Part shown: positions 22,056 through 34,746 of the stretch, piece after piece
How the letters are laid out: each line of letters opens with the position of its first letter
Position numbering within the stretch: the stretch's first letter is position 1
Assembly: GCF_032062135.1 (NCBI RefSeq)
Contig: NC_092864.1
Coordinates: forward strand, 23,890,240-23,954,239
Length of the DNA stretch: 64,000 bases
Source of the DNA: Pyxicephalus adspersus
Lineage: Eukaryota; Chordata; Amphibia; Anura; Pyxicephalidae
Direction: 5' to 3'
Program-made: the position numbers and the translations under genes
The notes under the pieces: model-generated
The model's input: the letters and a program-made list of their open reading frames with translations, nothing else
The model's database searches: none
Told to the model about the DNA's origin: nothing

Positions 22056-23405
22056 CATTGAGGGAAATAAGTATTTGATCCTCTGCTGATTTTATACATT
22101 TGCCCTCTGACAAAGAAATCACCGGTCTATATAATTGTAATGGTAGGTTTATTGTAGGTGTGAGAGACAGAATAACAACAAAAGAACCATCAAAATTCCA
22201 GTGCTCAAAAGTCAGAGCTTGATGTGCATTGTAATGAGTGAAATAAGTATTTGATCTCCTATCAACCAGCAAGATTTCAGGCTCCCAGGTGTCTCCCCTG
22301 TATGCAGGTAATGAGCTGAGATTAGGAGCTTTTAATTCAAGCTTGTTACAGTACCTGTATAAAAGACACCTGTCCTCAGAATCAATCAGTCAGATTCTAA
22401 ACTAGCCACCATGGCCAAGACCAAAGAGCTGTCTAAGGATGTCAGGGACAGGATTGCAGACCTAAACAAGGCTGAACTTGGCTTGGTGAAAAAGCTTGGT
22501 GAAATGGTGACAACAGTTGGCACGATAAATCGCAAATGGAAGAAACACAAAATAACTGTCAATCTCTCTTCTTCTGGGGCTCCATGCAAGATCTCCCCTA
22601 GTAGAGTTGCAATGATCATGAGAAGGAAGAAGCCCAGAACTACATAGGGAGAACTTGTAAATGATCTCAGGGCAGCTGAAAACAATTGGTAACACACTGC
22701 GGCGTGAAGGCCTGAAATCTTGCAGAGCCCGCAAGGTCCCCCTGCTCAAGACAGCACATGTATAGGCCCGTGTGCAGTTCGCCAATGAACATCTGAATGA
22801 TGCAGAGGAGAACTGGGTGAAAGTGTTGTGGTCAGATGAGGCCGAAATTGAGCTCTTTGGCATCAACTCAACTAGCCCTGTTTGGAGGAGGAGGAATGCT
22901 GCCTATGACCCCAAGAACACCATCCCCGCCATCAAACATGGAGGTAGACACATTGGGCTTTGGGGTGTTTTTCTCCTAAGGGGACAGGACACCTTCACCG
23001 CATCAAAGGGACAATGGACGGGGCCATGTTCAGTCAAATCTTGGGTTTGCCCCTCCTACCCACAGGGCATTGAAAATGAATCGTGGATGGGTATTTCAGC
23101 ATGACAATGACCCAAAACATGGCCAAGGCAACAAAGGAGTGGCTCAAGAATAAGCACATGAAGATCCTGGAGTGGCCTAGCCAGTCTCCAGACTGGTTGA
23201 TAGGGGATCAAATACTTATTTCACTCATTACAATGCACATCAAGCTCTGACGTTTGAGCACTGGGTTTTTTGAGGGTTCTTTTGTTGTTGTTCTGTCTCT
23301 CACACCTACAATAAACCTACCATTACAATTATAGACTGGTCATGTCTTTGTCAGAGGGCAAACGTACAAAATCAGCAGGGGATCAAATACTTCTTTCCCT
23401 CACTG
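22056..23405 (+). mobile_element. Tc1-type DNA transposon, decayed, with long terminal inverted repeats
   Basis: The left end CATTGAGGGAAATAAGTATTTGATCC and the right end (reverse complement CAGTGAGGGAAAGAAGTATTTGATCC) are shown here only by their first positions: both start CA[T/G]TGAGGGAAA. Each is flanked by TA (22054-22055 and 23406-23407), the Tc1/mariner target. Inverted repeats extend about 210 bp (22056-22268 and 23197-23405), each with an inner second copy of the AAATAAGTATTTGATC motif. A transposase pseudogene lies between. Confidence 0.9.
22411..23197 (+). pseudogene. Tc1-like transposase pseudogene
   Basis: The start [15 protein letters not shown] is the N-terminal helix-turn-helix paired-like region. 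After a stop at about 22645 and shifts, a second frame (22772-23104) contains VLWSDEAEIELFG, with the first catalytic aspartate. A further shift gives HDNDPKH near 23100 (second aspartate) and [10 protein letters not shown] near 23170. The sequence then jumps into the right inverted repeat, so the segment normally holding the last acidic residue of the DD34E triad is deleted. The enzyme is therefore dead on several counts. Transcription would have been from the left repeat rightward. Confidence 0.9.
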
Positions 23406-23407
23406 TA

Positions 23408-24439
23408 GATAGAAGGATACAATTAAATAGTATTCATGTTAGCATTTGTGGAGAACTTACAAAATCAGAGCAATGATTAATGTGTACAAATGCATCCACA
23501 AATAAGTAAACAAGACATACATGGAGTGATCTGCATTAATTGGACACCCATTCATGAAATAAAATAACACATATGCCCATGCACATATTTTTCCTGGAGC
23601 GCCCACTGATTTTTAGTTACTCCATGTACAAGAATAATTCTAGAAAAATCAGCCAGTAAATAAATAAAACAACAATGACAGTCAGAAGAACCACTTCTCC
23701 CTTTATACAGCGAAGTGCCGAAATGACGAGTTTCTCTGCAGCTTACACTGTTATAGAATTTCTCCCTAATTGTGAGTTCTCAATGAGGACATCTGACTCA
23801 GTGTGCTTCTTTTTGTGTTAGATGTTTACATGCACTGTATTATTCACTTATACATGGGTATTAGGTGGTATGGAAAGGTAGCTCAGACAAGTGTTTAGCC
23901 ATTTAGTATATGGATTTTGAACTAGCAGCCTGGGTTCTTTTTATAATCTCACCAAGGACATCTAGATGAAGCCTGAATAGTGGAGACACCTATAGAGCTT
24001 TAGGATGCCATGGCCTGCATGCAAAAACACCAAATCATTACTAGAAGAATGCACCTTGTAATAAAACCTTGTTCAATATCCTAGCTTTCTTTCTGGTGGA
24101 TCCCTTTCAAAGGAAATGCCTAATGCATCAAGTAAAATGTGGAAAATAAGTACAGCTGTCTGTTAAGGCATAACAGTTTTAGGCAACTTTAAAGCAAATC
24201 TGCCATATCCTAATATAAAGGCAACCTGAACTAAAAATTATGTGCAAATACCACATTTCTGAAAATATAATATTTACATATGGTTTGTCAAGTTTCAATA
24301 TATGGCATTGCTTGGGTTTAGCAATGGGTCGTCTAGGTACAAAGCACTGCATTGAGGAATTAGGATGAAATATGCATATTGTCCCTATACCTAGAGTTTA
24401 GGGACAGTGAGCTGACCTGCAAGAACACTAGGGAGCAAT
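23408..24439. other. No gene seen
   Basis: AT-rich DNA with no repeat match found in this window. Confidence 0.5.
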
Positions 24440-24655
24440 AGGCCTGATTTATTAAAGCTCTCGGAACACTGGTGAAGATAGGGATAACCTGGGTGGTCCA
24501 GCAAACCTGGAATGGATTTCATAAAAATGATTTGCTATTAGTTGGCAAATGTTTTTAATCCTGGACCAAATCCATTTCAGGTTAGCTGGATTACACAGGC
24601 ACTCCCATGATAGTCTGCCCTCTCCTGCCTTGGAGAACTTTAATAAATCATGCCC
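24440..24655. mobile_element. Palindromic MITE family A, copy 4
   Basis: Left end AGGCCTGATTTATTAAAGC (first G mutated to A) and right end CTTTAATAAATCATGCCC. Flanks are AAT on both sides, supporting a 3-bp target duplication. Confidence 0.85.
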
Positions 24656-26156
24656 AATGCGACATCAAAGGTTGCATGCTATGCTCCTGCATAGGTATTT
24701 TGCTTTATATGCATATGTGATAAGTCTGCCTTGAATAAATCACCCAAGCATAAAATTCTTTTCAGTCTAACTTCTCACAGCAGTATATGGATGGATATTT
24801 ACATACACTTTGAAACATGAGAAATTATATCATTTTTCTCAGGCTCTATCATTTAGCATTTGGCATAAACATGCCTATCACACATTTTCTGCTGCATACA
24901 TTTAATTTACACAACACCTAAAATGATGCCACGTGACTGAAAATTTCAGATATTTAAATACAGATCATATAGATATTCAGCAAGAACTCTTTCATAAATT
25001 TCACTTTAAATGCCACAGAAAAAAAGCATAAAAAATATGCTCCCCTACTGGTTTCCTGTATCCTTCGCCTCATTCAAATTCAGGCTGGAGAGTCAATTAG
25101 GAAGAAGGAGGCACATTAATAAAATAGAGCACTGTTGTACACAGCACGCTATAGCCTTGTAAACTGAAATTGAATGAAATGCTGCATTTGGTCTCCCACA
25201 AACTCAATAAACTAGTTTCGCTCCAATGCATGGTGTTACAGCACTGCCGAGATTGATGGTTTCGTTTACAATAGCATATATTAAATTTCCAGTGTAATTT
25301 AACAAGAAATACTGCATCCCTGGCTGGCAATATAAAAATGAGATCAATTTGAAAAAAAAAAATTACATCTCTATTTTGATTTGAAAGTTAAAAGTTTTTT
25401 TATTTATTATCATAAAGTTTTTTTTTTGTGTGGCAAGATTTTTATAATAAATTCAAGGACCGGTAAAATCAAAACAAAAATCTGCTCGGTGTCAAATAAA
25501 ATCAATAAATATATGTTTGACTATGTCAATAAGATCATTGTACTTTCTATGCTATGATGTATTCTATTATGTTGTGCTGTGGTCTAATAATTAACCATTA
25601 GAAATGCCTTTTTTATTAGTTTTCCATTGTTGCATTTTGTTTCTTAAGCTATTTATACTTTTTTATAGATTTTATAGGCAAATTTTGCATTTTGTTTTGT
25701 TAATTTTCCTAAGGATTTTACACTTTTTCTATATTTTTTAATCAATAATTAATACACTTTTGGAGGGAAAAATGTTTTAAATAACAAATTGGACTGCTGA
25801 TACTCTTTTAAAAGCTAAGAAAATTATGTTTTTAAAGTCATTTAAACCCTTCACAAAAAAAGATGATGTTTTAAAAATTTACAAAATAAATTTACAAAAA
25901 AGCAACGTCTGCAAATCTCAAAGACATTTACTTTGGATTGTTCTAAGATTGTTGTAATTTTATGTACATAAATCAGCAGAATCATGGCTGGAGAAATATG
26001 GTTAAATCACTGAAGGATTTAAATTTGTTCCAAGAATACTATCATACTATCCTTTGTTGTGATTAGTTTCCAAAAAGTTTAAATATGAATATATATAGCC
26101 TATTTTTTTTCTTTCTTTTCTTTTTCATAAATTGTATTTTTATTTTTTGAAAGTTT
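24656..26156. other. No gene seen; very AT-rich
   Basis: Long A/T runs (for example around 25390 and 25700) and no coding evidence. Confidence 0.5.
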
Positions 26157-26349
26157 NNNNNNNNNNNNNNNNNNNNNNNNNNNNNNNNNNNNNNNNNNNN
26201 NNNNNNNNNNNNNNNNNNNNNNNNNNNNNNNNNNNNNNNNNNNNNNNNNNNNNNNNNNNNNNNNNNNNNNNNNNNNNNNNNNNNNNNNNNNNNNNNNNNN
26301 NNNNNNNNNNNNNNNNNNNNNNNNNNNNNNNNNNNNNNNNNNNNNNNNN
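26157..26349. other. Assembly gap (Ns)
   Basis: 193 unresolved bases. The left flank is T-rich. Translations across this gap are meaningless. Confidence 1.
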
Positions 26350-29310
26350 ATTCAAGCAGAACTGTCCACAATCCTGGTCTAATCAATTCCCATCTTTCTT
26401 CTTCTTTCCGCTGCTGGCTGGACACCGTGCACCGCCATCTTCTTACTACTTTGTGACGTCTTGTGACATCAACCTATCTCTCACTATGCAGGCACAAGAA
26501 CATGTGTTGATCTCAAGCATGTGCAGTGAAATAGGTACTTTTTTGACCACAGCTGCAGGTTTACCATTCAGGGATCCTCCCCTTCCAAATAAAAAAAAAT
26601 CTCTTTATATAAAATTGTTTTGCATAATTAAAAAAATTTGATGAAAGGTCTTTACTATGGTGATTACATGCATAATTATGATTTAATATACGTTTCACAA
26701 TTCTTTTATTATATTAATAATATTTATTATTCACAATTATATTTAGTTTATTATTATATATATTATAATTGTGACAATATGTTATGCTTTTATATGTTAG
26801 AGTACCTCATTGATGTCATTCCTAAACTTGGCCTTAGCCCTCTGAAAAGAGGCTGAAGTCAGAATATCTCAAATCCCAATTTTGTTCTCCCAGAATACGT
26901 TAGGTACTAATTTTTGTTTTTTTGTATAAAACCTGCAGTGTTTCAGGTAAACAGTAGGCGCCTCTGCACTGAGCATGATTACATTTTCACTATCAGCAAC
27001 ATGCTAAGATAACGACATTTGGGGGGCCACTCCTGGGCAATAAACGATTTTCATTGCACACAAGTTGATGGCAGGTTTTTTCTTATTGTTAACTTGATGT
27101 TGCAACTCAGCTTAAACATTACAGTCTGAAAGTAAATCTTGAGTTTTTTTATAAGGTAAATTGATTTAACTTTCCCACATTTTTGTTTATTAGATAGCAT
27201 TAGTAGCTCACTAAATACATTCACTTGTTGTAATAGGCCACACTGAAATATCCTGTGCCACTGGGATGTAATTTGCAGGCAGATTCATCTTAGAATTGGT
27301 TCTTCCTTTAGCACTTTAGTAAAATTACCTGTACAAGTTTTTTGCTGAAAAGCAGAATATTGGGAGTAACATAAAGGAACCTAAGATACCCTATTTGAAT
27401 GTTGGTCCTAAAATAGAGACTGATCTATGATTCATTCCAGCAAAGATTATTCTGACTAATGGTTGACATCTCAAACTTCAACTTCCAAATCATTGGTTAA
27501 TCATTTGGTTAATCATTTGGTTTTTCTTCCATAAACTTTGGTTATTATTCCTAAAACATGACAGCTAAGAAAGTTTATGAGCTTAACTTCTGTTTCTGCC
27601 AGTCTTTTTCCCATGGGTAACATACATAGGTACTTACTAAAGGCTTAAATACTTGTGATCCTTTAGTAGGCCATGTTCTTGTAGCTATCATCTAAAAGGA
27701 GACATTCTGCCAATATGTCACCACTCCTTGTCCAATAGAGAAGAGACCTCTCAAACAGTTGTCCCAAATATTTATCACCACCCACCACTCCAAACTCACA
27801 CTACTGGGACAAACGTCTTAGTGAAAACCCAAGTTTATTCACAGTCAAAAATACGGGAACACTTAGAAGTATATTTATAAATTGTACTATTGGCATCACA
27901 CCGGCCATTTTTTCATTTAGATGCATTTGAATCCTCATGCGGTTCTCCCTTCGATGCATAAAAAACAAAGGCTCATTCAGCCATTTTCCAATTATAGTAA
28001 GTTCTATACATTCTTCATGTGTTCTAATGGAAATCAAACGTCTGCATCTTGACTGAATTGATGGGCTGTAGTCTAGCTGCAGATCACAAAAACCCTCACA
28101 TTATTTACACCACACCTACAATTGGAGAACAGATAATTTGAAAATGAACAGCCATCCAGTTTTCGACATTGTCAGGATGTATAGGCTTGTACCTACCAAC
28201 AATATTCAATCATGATTGACAGTAATGCTTATGGAGAATCTCCAAAGGAAAAACTCAAACTGCATGTTGGGAACTAGGTTGAATTTTTTTGTTTCCATGG
28301 TTTAGATTTAAGCAGATAAGATATGTAGAGAAAAAAAGCTCTAATTGCATATGTGCCATATGGGACACAATAAATGGTATTATGTTTATAGAAAGAGTTA
28401 TAGTTTGTTTTCTGAAACTCACTTGGAGAATACTTTGCGTTGCTTTTTTAGCTATAAATGATGCTTACTGATGGTCTCCCTTAAGATGCGAGCAGCACTG
28501 GGACTTGAAGCCAGTTATACAAGAAATATTTTAATGCCTTCCACTGCAGCATTGATGTGACCTCTAGGAAAAGACAGATTTATAACTTCTAATTAAACAT
28601 CTGCCTGATACAAATAGAGGCTTATAGCAATTGGGCTATCATGTGTGTGATTATGTGTGTGACTTATCTACTAAAACACCTTGTTATTGTTCTCTCTCTA
28701 AGGACTTTTTTTAAAAGGCCAGTTGTTTCACTCTCCCTAGGCTAGGGGAAATTAACACTGCAGCAAATGAAAAAAAATGCAAGAATGGAAGATATTTATG
28801 TCCTAAATAGACATTGTTATAATGTTTCTGGTCCAGATTAATGATCTGTAGGAGGATTTTGTTTCCTATTTATTGTGATAGTATTATGCTATTTATTATA
28901 GGTTAAGGCATAGTCAGGGAAATGTGTTTTAAAGCTGCCAGCTGAATTTTGAGTTAATTGCAAAGCCCCTGAACATACTATTGTAGCCAAATTACTGCAA
29001 GAAAGAGGCCATAGAAACAAAATGAAAAACATGTCTTTGTTTAAGTTCAAAGTTAATGGGTAAAAATGTGTTTTTAAAGAGAAGAGGATGTTTGGATGTA
29101 ATATTTTAATTGAAATTTAGGATATTAGCATCCTAGTACATCCGTACATGCAGTTTTATGTCTTTTATATTAAAAAAGTAAAAAAATTAAAAGGATACAG
29201 GGACCCCCTAATATTAAAACTAGACTACCAGCAAGGAAACTGGTATGGTTGGACAAAAAGAGGGTAGACGTAATTGTGTACCCCTCCTGTTGATACCAGA
29301 TTACATACCA
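26350..29310. other. No gene seen; AT-rich with minor tandem repeats
   Basis: The first 240 bases after the gap are GC-richer and contain TGTGACGTC-type phrases; they may be one arm of a MITE whose other arm is in the gap. A 12-bp unit (ATCATTTGGTTA) repeats about 2.5 times at 27493-27523. The segment 28480-28700 looks unique and non-repetitive. Confidence 0.4.
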
Positions 29311-29620
29311 GTTACATAGTAAGTTCGGTTGAAAAAGGAAAAAAGTCCATCAAGTTCAACCACTAGGGAAATAAACAAATCCCAGATATAAAGCCCTATG
29401 GACATAGTTGGTCCAGAGGAAGGCAAAAAAAAACCCTGGTTCCCCCCATGTTCTGGTTACTAAGTGGCCGAAGGGGTCCTTTCCCCAATACCTTCCCCCC
29501 CCCTAAAAAAAAAAATCTTTGCAGGGGTTGTAGGTGGATACATTTTGGACCCTGGAAACCCCTTGGATATGGGAACCCCTACTTAGCTGCCCCCACTCCA
29601 TAGGAAATATGTTCAGAAAT
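29311..29620 (+). repeat. Dispersed amphibian repeat (GTCCATCAAGTTCAACC family), copy 1
   Basis: The phrases GTTACATAGTAAG, GTTGAAAAAGG and AGTCCATCAAGTTCAACCAC, followed by GGTCCAGAGGAAGGC, match a repeat I know as very abundant in frogs. A second copy lies inverted at 63709-63782. Class unknown and no coding capacity. Confidence 0.6.
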
Positions 29621-30042
29621 AAGTACATAGTACCCCTTACCAAGGAAGAGTTTCCATGGAGTTTCTAAAAGAATGACACCCAGATCTTAGGTGTAATATT
29701 TGTTGTAATTTAAAACACAACACAAACTTACTCCAACTGCTACTGCTTTTCTGCTTGTTGTCCTACTAGCATCTGGCTTTTCCTACCTAGCTACATACTT
29801 CTGTAGCAAGTTAGAAGAGGGAGGTATAGGCATCGACCAACCTCACTGGTAGGTATGACTCCTTAACAACCAGACCCTGCCCAGTCAGCCAATGGACTTC
29901 TCAACTTTAGTTTTCTAATTTTCAATTCTACAAATTTTTTGGGCTGTTCATGATAATATTCTTGAGTATTATTCAAAGTCTATCATCATCACCTGGCAAT
30001 TTGCTGTACAGAAGCTCCACAAAGAAAGAAATAAAGATGACT
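29621..30042. other. No gene seen
   Basis: Unremarkable AT-rich DNA. Confidence 0.4.
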
Positions 30043-30140
30043 GCACATACTCCACAGTTAGCTCACTCCACATCTATTTAGTGGTCGGCAGATAAATAGC
30101 TAGATGATCCAAGCTGCTCATGTCCCTGTGGAGTATGTGG
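30043..30140. repeat. Palindromic unit, twin copy A
   Basis: CACATACTCCACAG at the left is inverted as CTGTGGAGTATGTG at the right, about 98 bp overall. The centre (CATCTATTTAGTGGTC...CAGAT) and the flanks beyond the right arm are repeated at 30377-30478 and after, so the two units are paralogous. Confidence 0.7.
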
Positions 30141-30376
30141 AAGTATTTTTTATTTTTTTATTCTGCCTTAGGGTTTATGATAAGTAATTGAAGTTAGTTC
30201 TTTCAATGCTCCACCGGCCCCCCCTATGCATTACATAGTATGGGGATGCTTGCAGGTAAATATTGTTAACAAAGTTAATAGTTAATATAGAAATCAAATG
30301 TATTACACAAATCATTCACAAAACTGCACATGCAGTTTGTTTGTTTAGAGATATGTGAAGAAATGAAGATAAAGAA

Positions 30377-30478
30377 ACATACTCCACAGATCTATTGAGC
30401 TCTCTCCAGATCCATTTAGTGGTCAGCAGATACATGGCTGGGTGATCCCTGCTGTTCATGCCACTAGTGAGTATGTGG
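30377..30478. repeat. Palindromic unit, twin copy B
   Basis: ACATACTCCACAG at the left and GAGTATGTGG at the right, with the same interior as 30043-30140 (ATCCATTTAGTGGTCAGCAGAT). Start-to-start spacing is about 334 bp. A T-rich tract and a C-rich phrase (GCTCCCCCTGCTCCCC) follow, as a C-rich phrase does after copy A. Confidence 0.7.
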
Positions 30479-30599
30479 AAAGTTATTTTTTTTTCTTTTT
30501 TTTTTCTTCAGGTTTGTTTTAATACATTGACTTTGGTTTTTCCAAAGCTCCCCCTGCTCCCCCCACTAGTGCATGTGCTCTCAGTGTACACTAGCGATT

Positions 30600-32931
30600 A
30601 GAAGGCTGCTTAAATATTTCTGGGAGGAAGGAACAGAATGAACTGAAAAACTTTCTTAAGTACTTTTCACGTGAACTGTTCCATAGTGGCAAATCGCTCC
30701 ACACTGCCTGCAGCTACAAAGCTCAGTAAGCTTGTAAAAAATATATAAATATTTCAATATCCATAAATTATCCACAATTCACAGATGCTTCTGGAACCAC
30801 AGGCTTGGTCGCCCACACTACTGTGCGGGTTGTTAGAATCAGTGGTTTACCAAACACCAATGAACCACTGACTGCAATCCTGATTCATTTTCTGCATGAG
30901 ATAGTAGCTGCTGAAGTTCAGGGCATGAGGAGGTGGCAACTGCACTGCAACCTCACTGTCTGTCACTCCCTTACACTTTCTAAATTTGATTTGTCCGCCA
31001 CAGTTATAGTTTCCAAGTTGTCTTTTACATGCCCTATATTACTGTTATTGTTCCTCTTTGAATTGACATACTTGTAAAATATTTTTCAGATTACCTTCAT
31101 TTCATTAAGATTACCTAACTTCATATCATTAGCAAGCCATCTTTCAGCTTCAGTTTTTACTAACTCGATTTCTTTTTTAGCAATTTCCTATATTTCATTA
31201 CTAAAGTATCAGTAATTTCAGCCTGTAGGGATGTAAACTTTGCTGTAAAATTTTACTGTTAGTACTTACAATAAAGTTTTATTTATTTTTTTTACAGAAA
31301 ATATGAACATCTAGTAAGAAATAACCCAAAAACATTGAAGTTATGTTAGCTGTTACATTAACCATAACAGTAGTATAACCTCACAATTAACAATAAGACA
31401 TCCCTCTCCACCAAACCACACATTCACTATTTTTAGCTGTTCCCCTGAGGTTGGAGGACTTTGCAGGCACTATGCATATATACCATAACGACAAGGCAAA
31501 ACAGAGTTTTGCAGACCTCCCTTTCCCCCCAAAACCCCCTTTGACCCACCTTCCTTTATTCTATAAACACACCATAATCTTTGATTAAATTGCCCACAGA
31601 CCTTCTCATACACACTAAATAATAAATAGAACTGGTAAATAAAAATATCAAACATAACACCAAAATATTGAACAAAACAACAAACAACAAATATATTTAA
31701 TATTGAATTAACTATGAATTAATCTTTCCAGTTTACTACCCAACTTAAATCTTCTCAGGTTAGCAGTCCTCAAGGTCCCCATTACCACTGATAGTCTGCT
31801 CCAAACTGATAGTATTGCTCCCAGTAGCCAATTCTCCGGGTTGTAGTACGATAACTCTTTTAAACACAGTCTACCACCTTACCACACCAAAGATGGGTCC
31901 CCAAACCCACTGAAACTTCTATCAATAAATACACACCCCTCAAATAACACCCTTCTTTCCTATTTACCCAACACAAAATGGGGTGGGAAGCTTTCTCCTG
32001 TACCCTCTAAAATTAATGACCTTACCCCTTTTCTGCCTAACCTTTTATGACCTGGACCCCTCCCTCACCTCCCCCTTCTTACCAATCCCCTAAAGTGACC
32101 TCCTGCTCACCACCAAACAACATATTAACCCTTTCCTATCTGCTCCCTGATTGCCCAGTCATGCAGGCCTTCCACTAAACTCACATTTATCTTTATCTCA
32201 CACAAAACTGTTCTGCTGATGATTTTAAATAAAACTACGGTATTCCTTATCTAATAACGGTAAAGAGAAACTAAACCCAGGTCAGCTCACCTGTCTAGTG
32301 TCATGTTCTAGTGACGGGCATGGCTATCTTCTTCCTCTTTCAGCTGATCTTTGATAGACCTTGCAGGGATGATGTATCTTCCATACAGTTCCACGTTCCA
32401 TACAGTCCATTCATCTCTGCACACGCAAGGGAAGCTAAAAATACCTGGCAACTCAAGCTGATGCATTATTGAATAAAGGGATATTGCCTCTCCTTTTCTG
32501 CAATAATGACCTGTCTGATCATGCAAACTTGAAAGTGGAACTTAAATTCCACCTCAAACTCAATTGTGAATACATAAACCAGAAGCCAGATTTTTTCAAC
32601 AGATATGCAGTTGTAGAAATTATACAAATGATGCCAACGGCCTATTGAGTCAAGTGTGAACGATGGTGGGCTACCTTTCCATGATTTTATGAAAAAAAAT
32701 CACTAATTGTATATTTTATAACATGATTTTCAAAAAAGCGGTTTTGAGATGTAGTTTGAGGTGTTTGAATTAAATGCTAGTTTTGGTCACAAAGAAAAAT
32801 GGCAGTGGGTCAACAACATGTCCCCAAAAGTAATTTGTGTGATTTTGTTTTGTTATTGTGTTGACTTTGCTGTTCTGGTAATACCAGGAAAGATATAAAC
32901 AGCAATATGTACATGTTAAGTTCAGGTCAAT
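30600..32931. other. No gene seen; C-rich plus-strand tract at 31.5-32.1 kb
   Basis: The stretch 31480-32150 is C-rich on the plus strand with runs such as CCCCCAAAACCCCC. Around 32270-32560 there are phrases (AGAAACTAAACCC, AGTGGAACTTAAATTCC) like the termini of the TTAA MITEs, but not in an inverted arrangement, so I do not call an element. Confidence 0.4.
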
Positions 32932-33165
32932 GGGGTGTTGATTTACTAGGAGCTGAGGCTGTGCACTTTGTAAAGAGAATTATCATTCTAAGAGATAATT
33001 GACTTGTAAATGTGGTAAAAAATCACTTTACAAAGAATACGCAACTGTGAGAAAATGATTTTTGCTTGCACATGAATGAGTTTTTCACATTCAAAAACTT
33101 AATAAATTACCCTTGTAAAGTTATGATTTATTGAACAGCCAAAATGCTTTTACTAAATTAACCCC
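32932..33165. mobile_element. Palindromic MITE family B, copy 1
   Basis: The left end GGGGTGTTGATTTACTAGG and right end TTTACTAAATTAACCCC form inverted termini. The flanks are AAT on both sides (32929-32931 and 33166-33168). The interior is also largely self-complementary (AAGAGAATTATC / GATAATTGACTT). A second copy is at 61768-62000. Confidence 0.75.
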
Positions 33166-34520
33166 AATATGTTAGTTATGAATTATGGTGAGAGCTCTCA
33201 TTCTGCATTAGGCAAAAACTTTTGCTGCTGTGGCCATGGCTATAACTATATGGCGTGCCACATACATTTGCTTAAGAAAGATTAGAAAGCAAATGTCAAT
33301 ATTAATTTCCTCACTGAATGTCTCCATCTCATTTCTTTCTGCCACAAATTATGCTTCAACTTCCCGACTCTATCTGATGTTATGTTAACCTTGTCTACTT
33401 AGGAAAATTGCATTGAGCAGATCAAACCATCTCTTGGAAATGGCAGGGCAGATTTTTATTGACATCCTGCAAATGGGTGCAGTTTGTACAACCTTTTCTT
33501 AACTTAATATCAACATGGCATTTATATAAGTGAGAGAAGTAAGAGCCTATTTCATATCATTGGATAAAAACAAGAAAAAACACGGTCAATTAACCATATA
33601 CACTGCAATCACAGTAAATATAAGTACCTAAAAAGCATTTAAGGAGATCCCACTTCCTTATATCAGTAATCGGATAATCTGGGAATTTTTTTTTTAAATG
33701 CAGTATGTTTTTTTAATGCAGCAGAAGTATTCCCAATACACCTATTGCAGTATCCTTACTATATCTCTCATACAAACGCCTGATGTATCAACGATGTTTC
33801 CTATGGCCACTAATTGAACAAAATCAAACTTAAAAGTTTAATCTGATAGGTCATACACAACCCTTGAAAATTCAAAAATTATAGATAAAGGAATCAAATT
33901 CATCCACCACATATGTCAGCATGTGTCTCTAATCTGATCATAATGGATCGAATAAAACTCAGAAAAAGGCAAATGGAACACATTTTCTGCATTTGGCAGG
34001 TTTGCATATTATTAGCATTATCTCACCCTTGACTACCCTGCCTGCAAATTGATTTATTAGCGCTTTCGAATGGAATATGGGAAAGTAGGGAAGGATGTGA
34101 AAATGCTTTTTCAGACCATCAGAACTGAGTAATATGGTAGCAAAAAGGAAATTATGAAATGCAGAGTGTAGTAAACTATAATAATCAATAGTAATTAATC
34201 AACATTTTTACTCCAAGGGTGTACTTTCATTCTCAAAGGTCAACCAAAATAAAATAATCAAATAATCAATACAAAAAAGCGTGTTTTATAGGACCTCTTT
34301 ATGGTGGGGATCACTGAAATTTTTCCATGACTTTGGCCTCTACTATCATAGATATTGTAGGATGTCCAATCATGCAGGCATAAACTGACCTTCCACAGGC
34401 GCCCAAGTGAAGCGGAAGATCTACAAAGTGGACAATTTGGCCTAACTAAAAGTACATTTTGTTCTGCAAAAATAAGGGAAGGGAAGAACAAGCCAGGCTT
34501 GCAGATGTTGTCAATACTTT
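33166..34520. other. No gene seen
   Basis: AT-rich. The segment 33980-34100 (TTTGCATATTATTAGCATTA) looks unique and could be regulatory, without proof. Confidence 0.4.
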
Positions 34521-34746
34521 GGGCCTGATTAATTAAAGCTCTTCAAGACTGGGGAGAGTACACTTTAATCAGTGAAGCTGGGTATCTAGTAAACCTGGAA
34601 TGGATTTATTCAAAGTCATTTGCTATTTGCTAGCAAATGTTTTTAATCCTGGACCAGATCAAGGATTAAAGCTTTGCTGGATCACCCAGCTTCTCTGATG
34701 AAGGTGTATCTTCTTCAGCATTGGAGAGCTTTATTAAATCAGGCCC
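34521..34746. mobile_element. Palindromic MITE family A, copy 5
   Basis: Left end GGGCCTGATTAATTAAAGC, centre TTGCTAGCAAATGTTTTTAATCC, right end TTTATTAAATCAGGCCC. Both arms well preserved. Confidence 0.85.

Noticed and set aside
22462..22866. 134-codon minus-strand frame
   Set aside because: Antisense shadow of the Tc1 transposase pseudogene.
26063..26641. Open frames of 120-169 codons across the N run
   Set aside because: Created by translating unresolved bases.
32272..32560. Possible TTAA MITE
   Set aside because: Terminus-like phrases occur in the same orientation, not inverted, so no element boundary can be defended.
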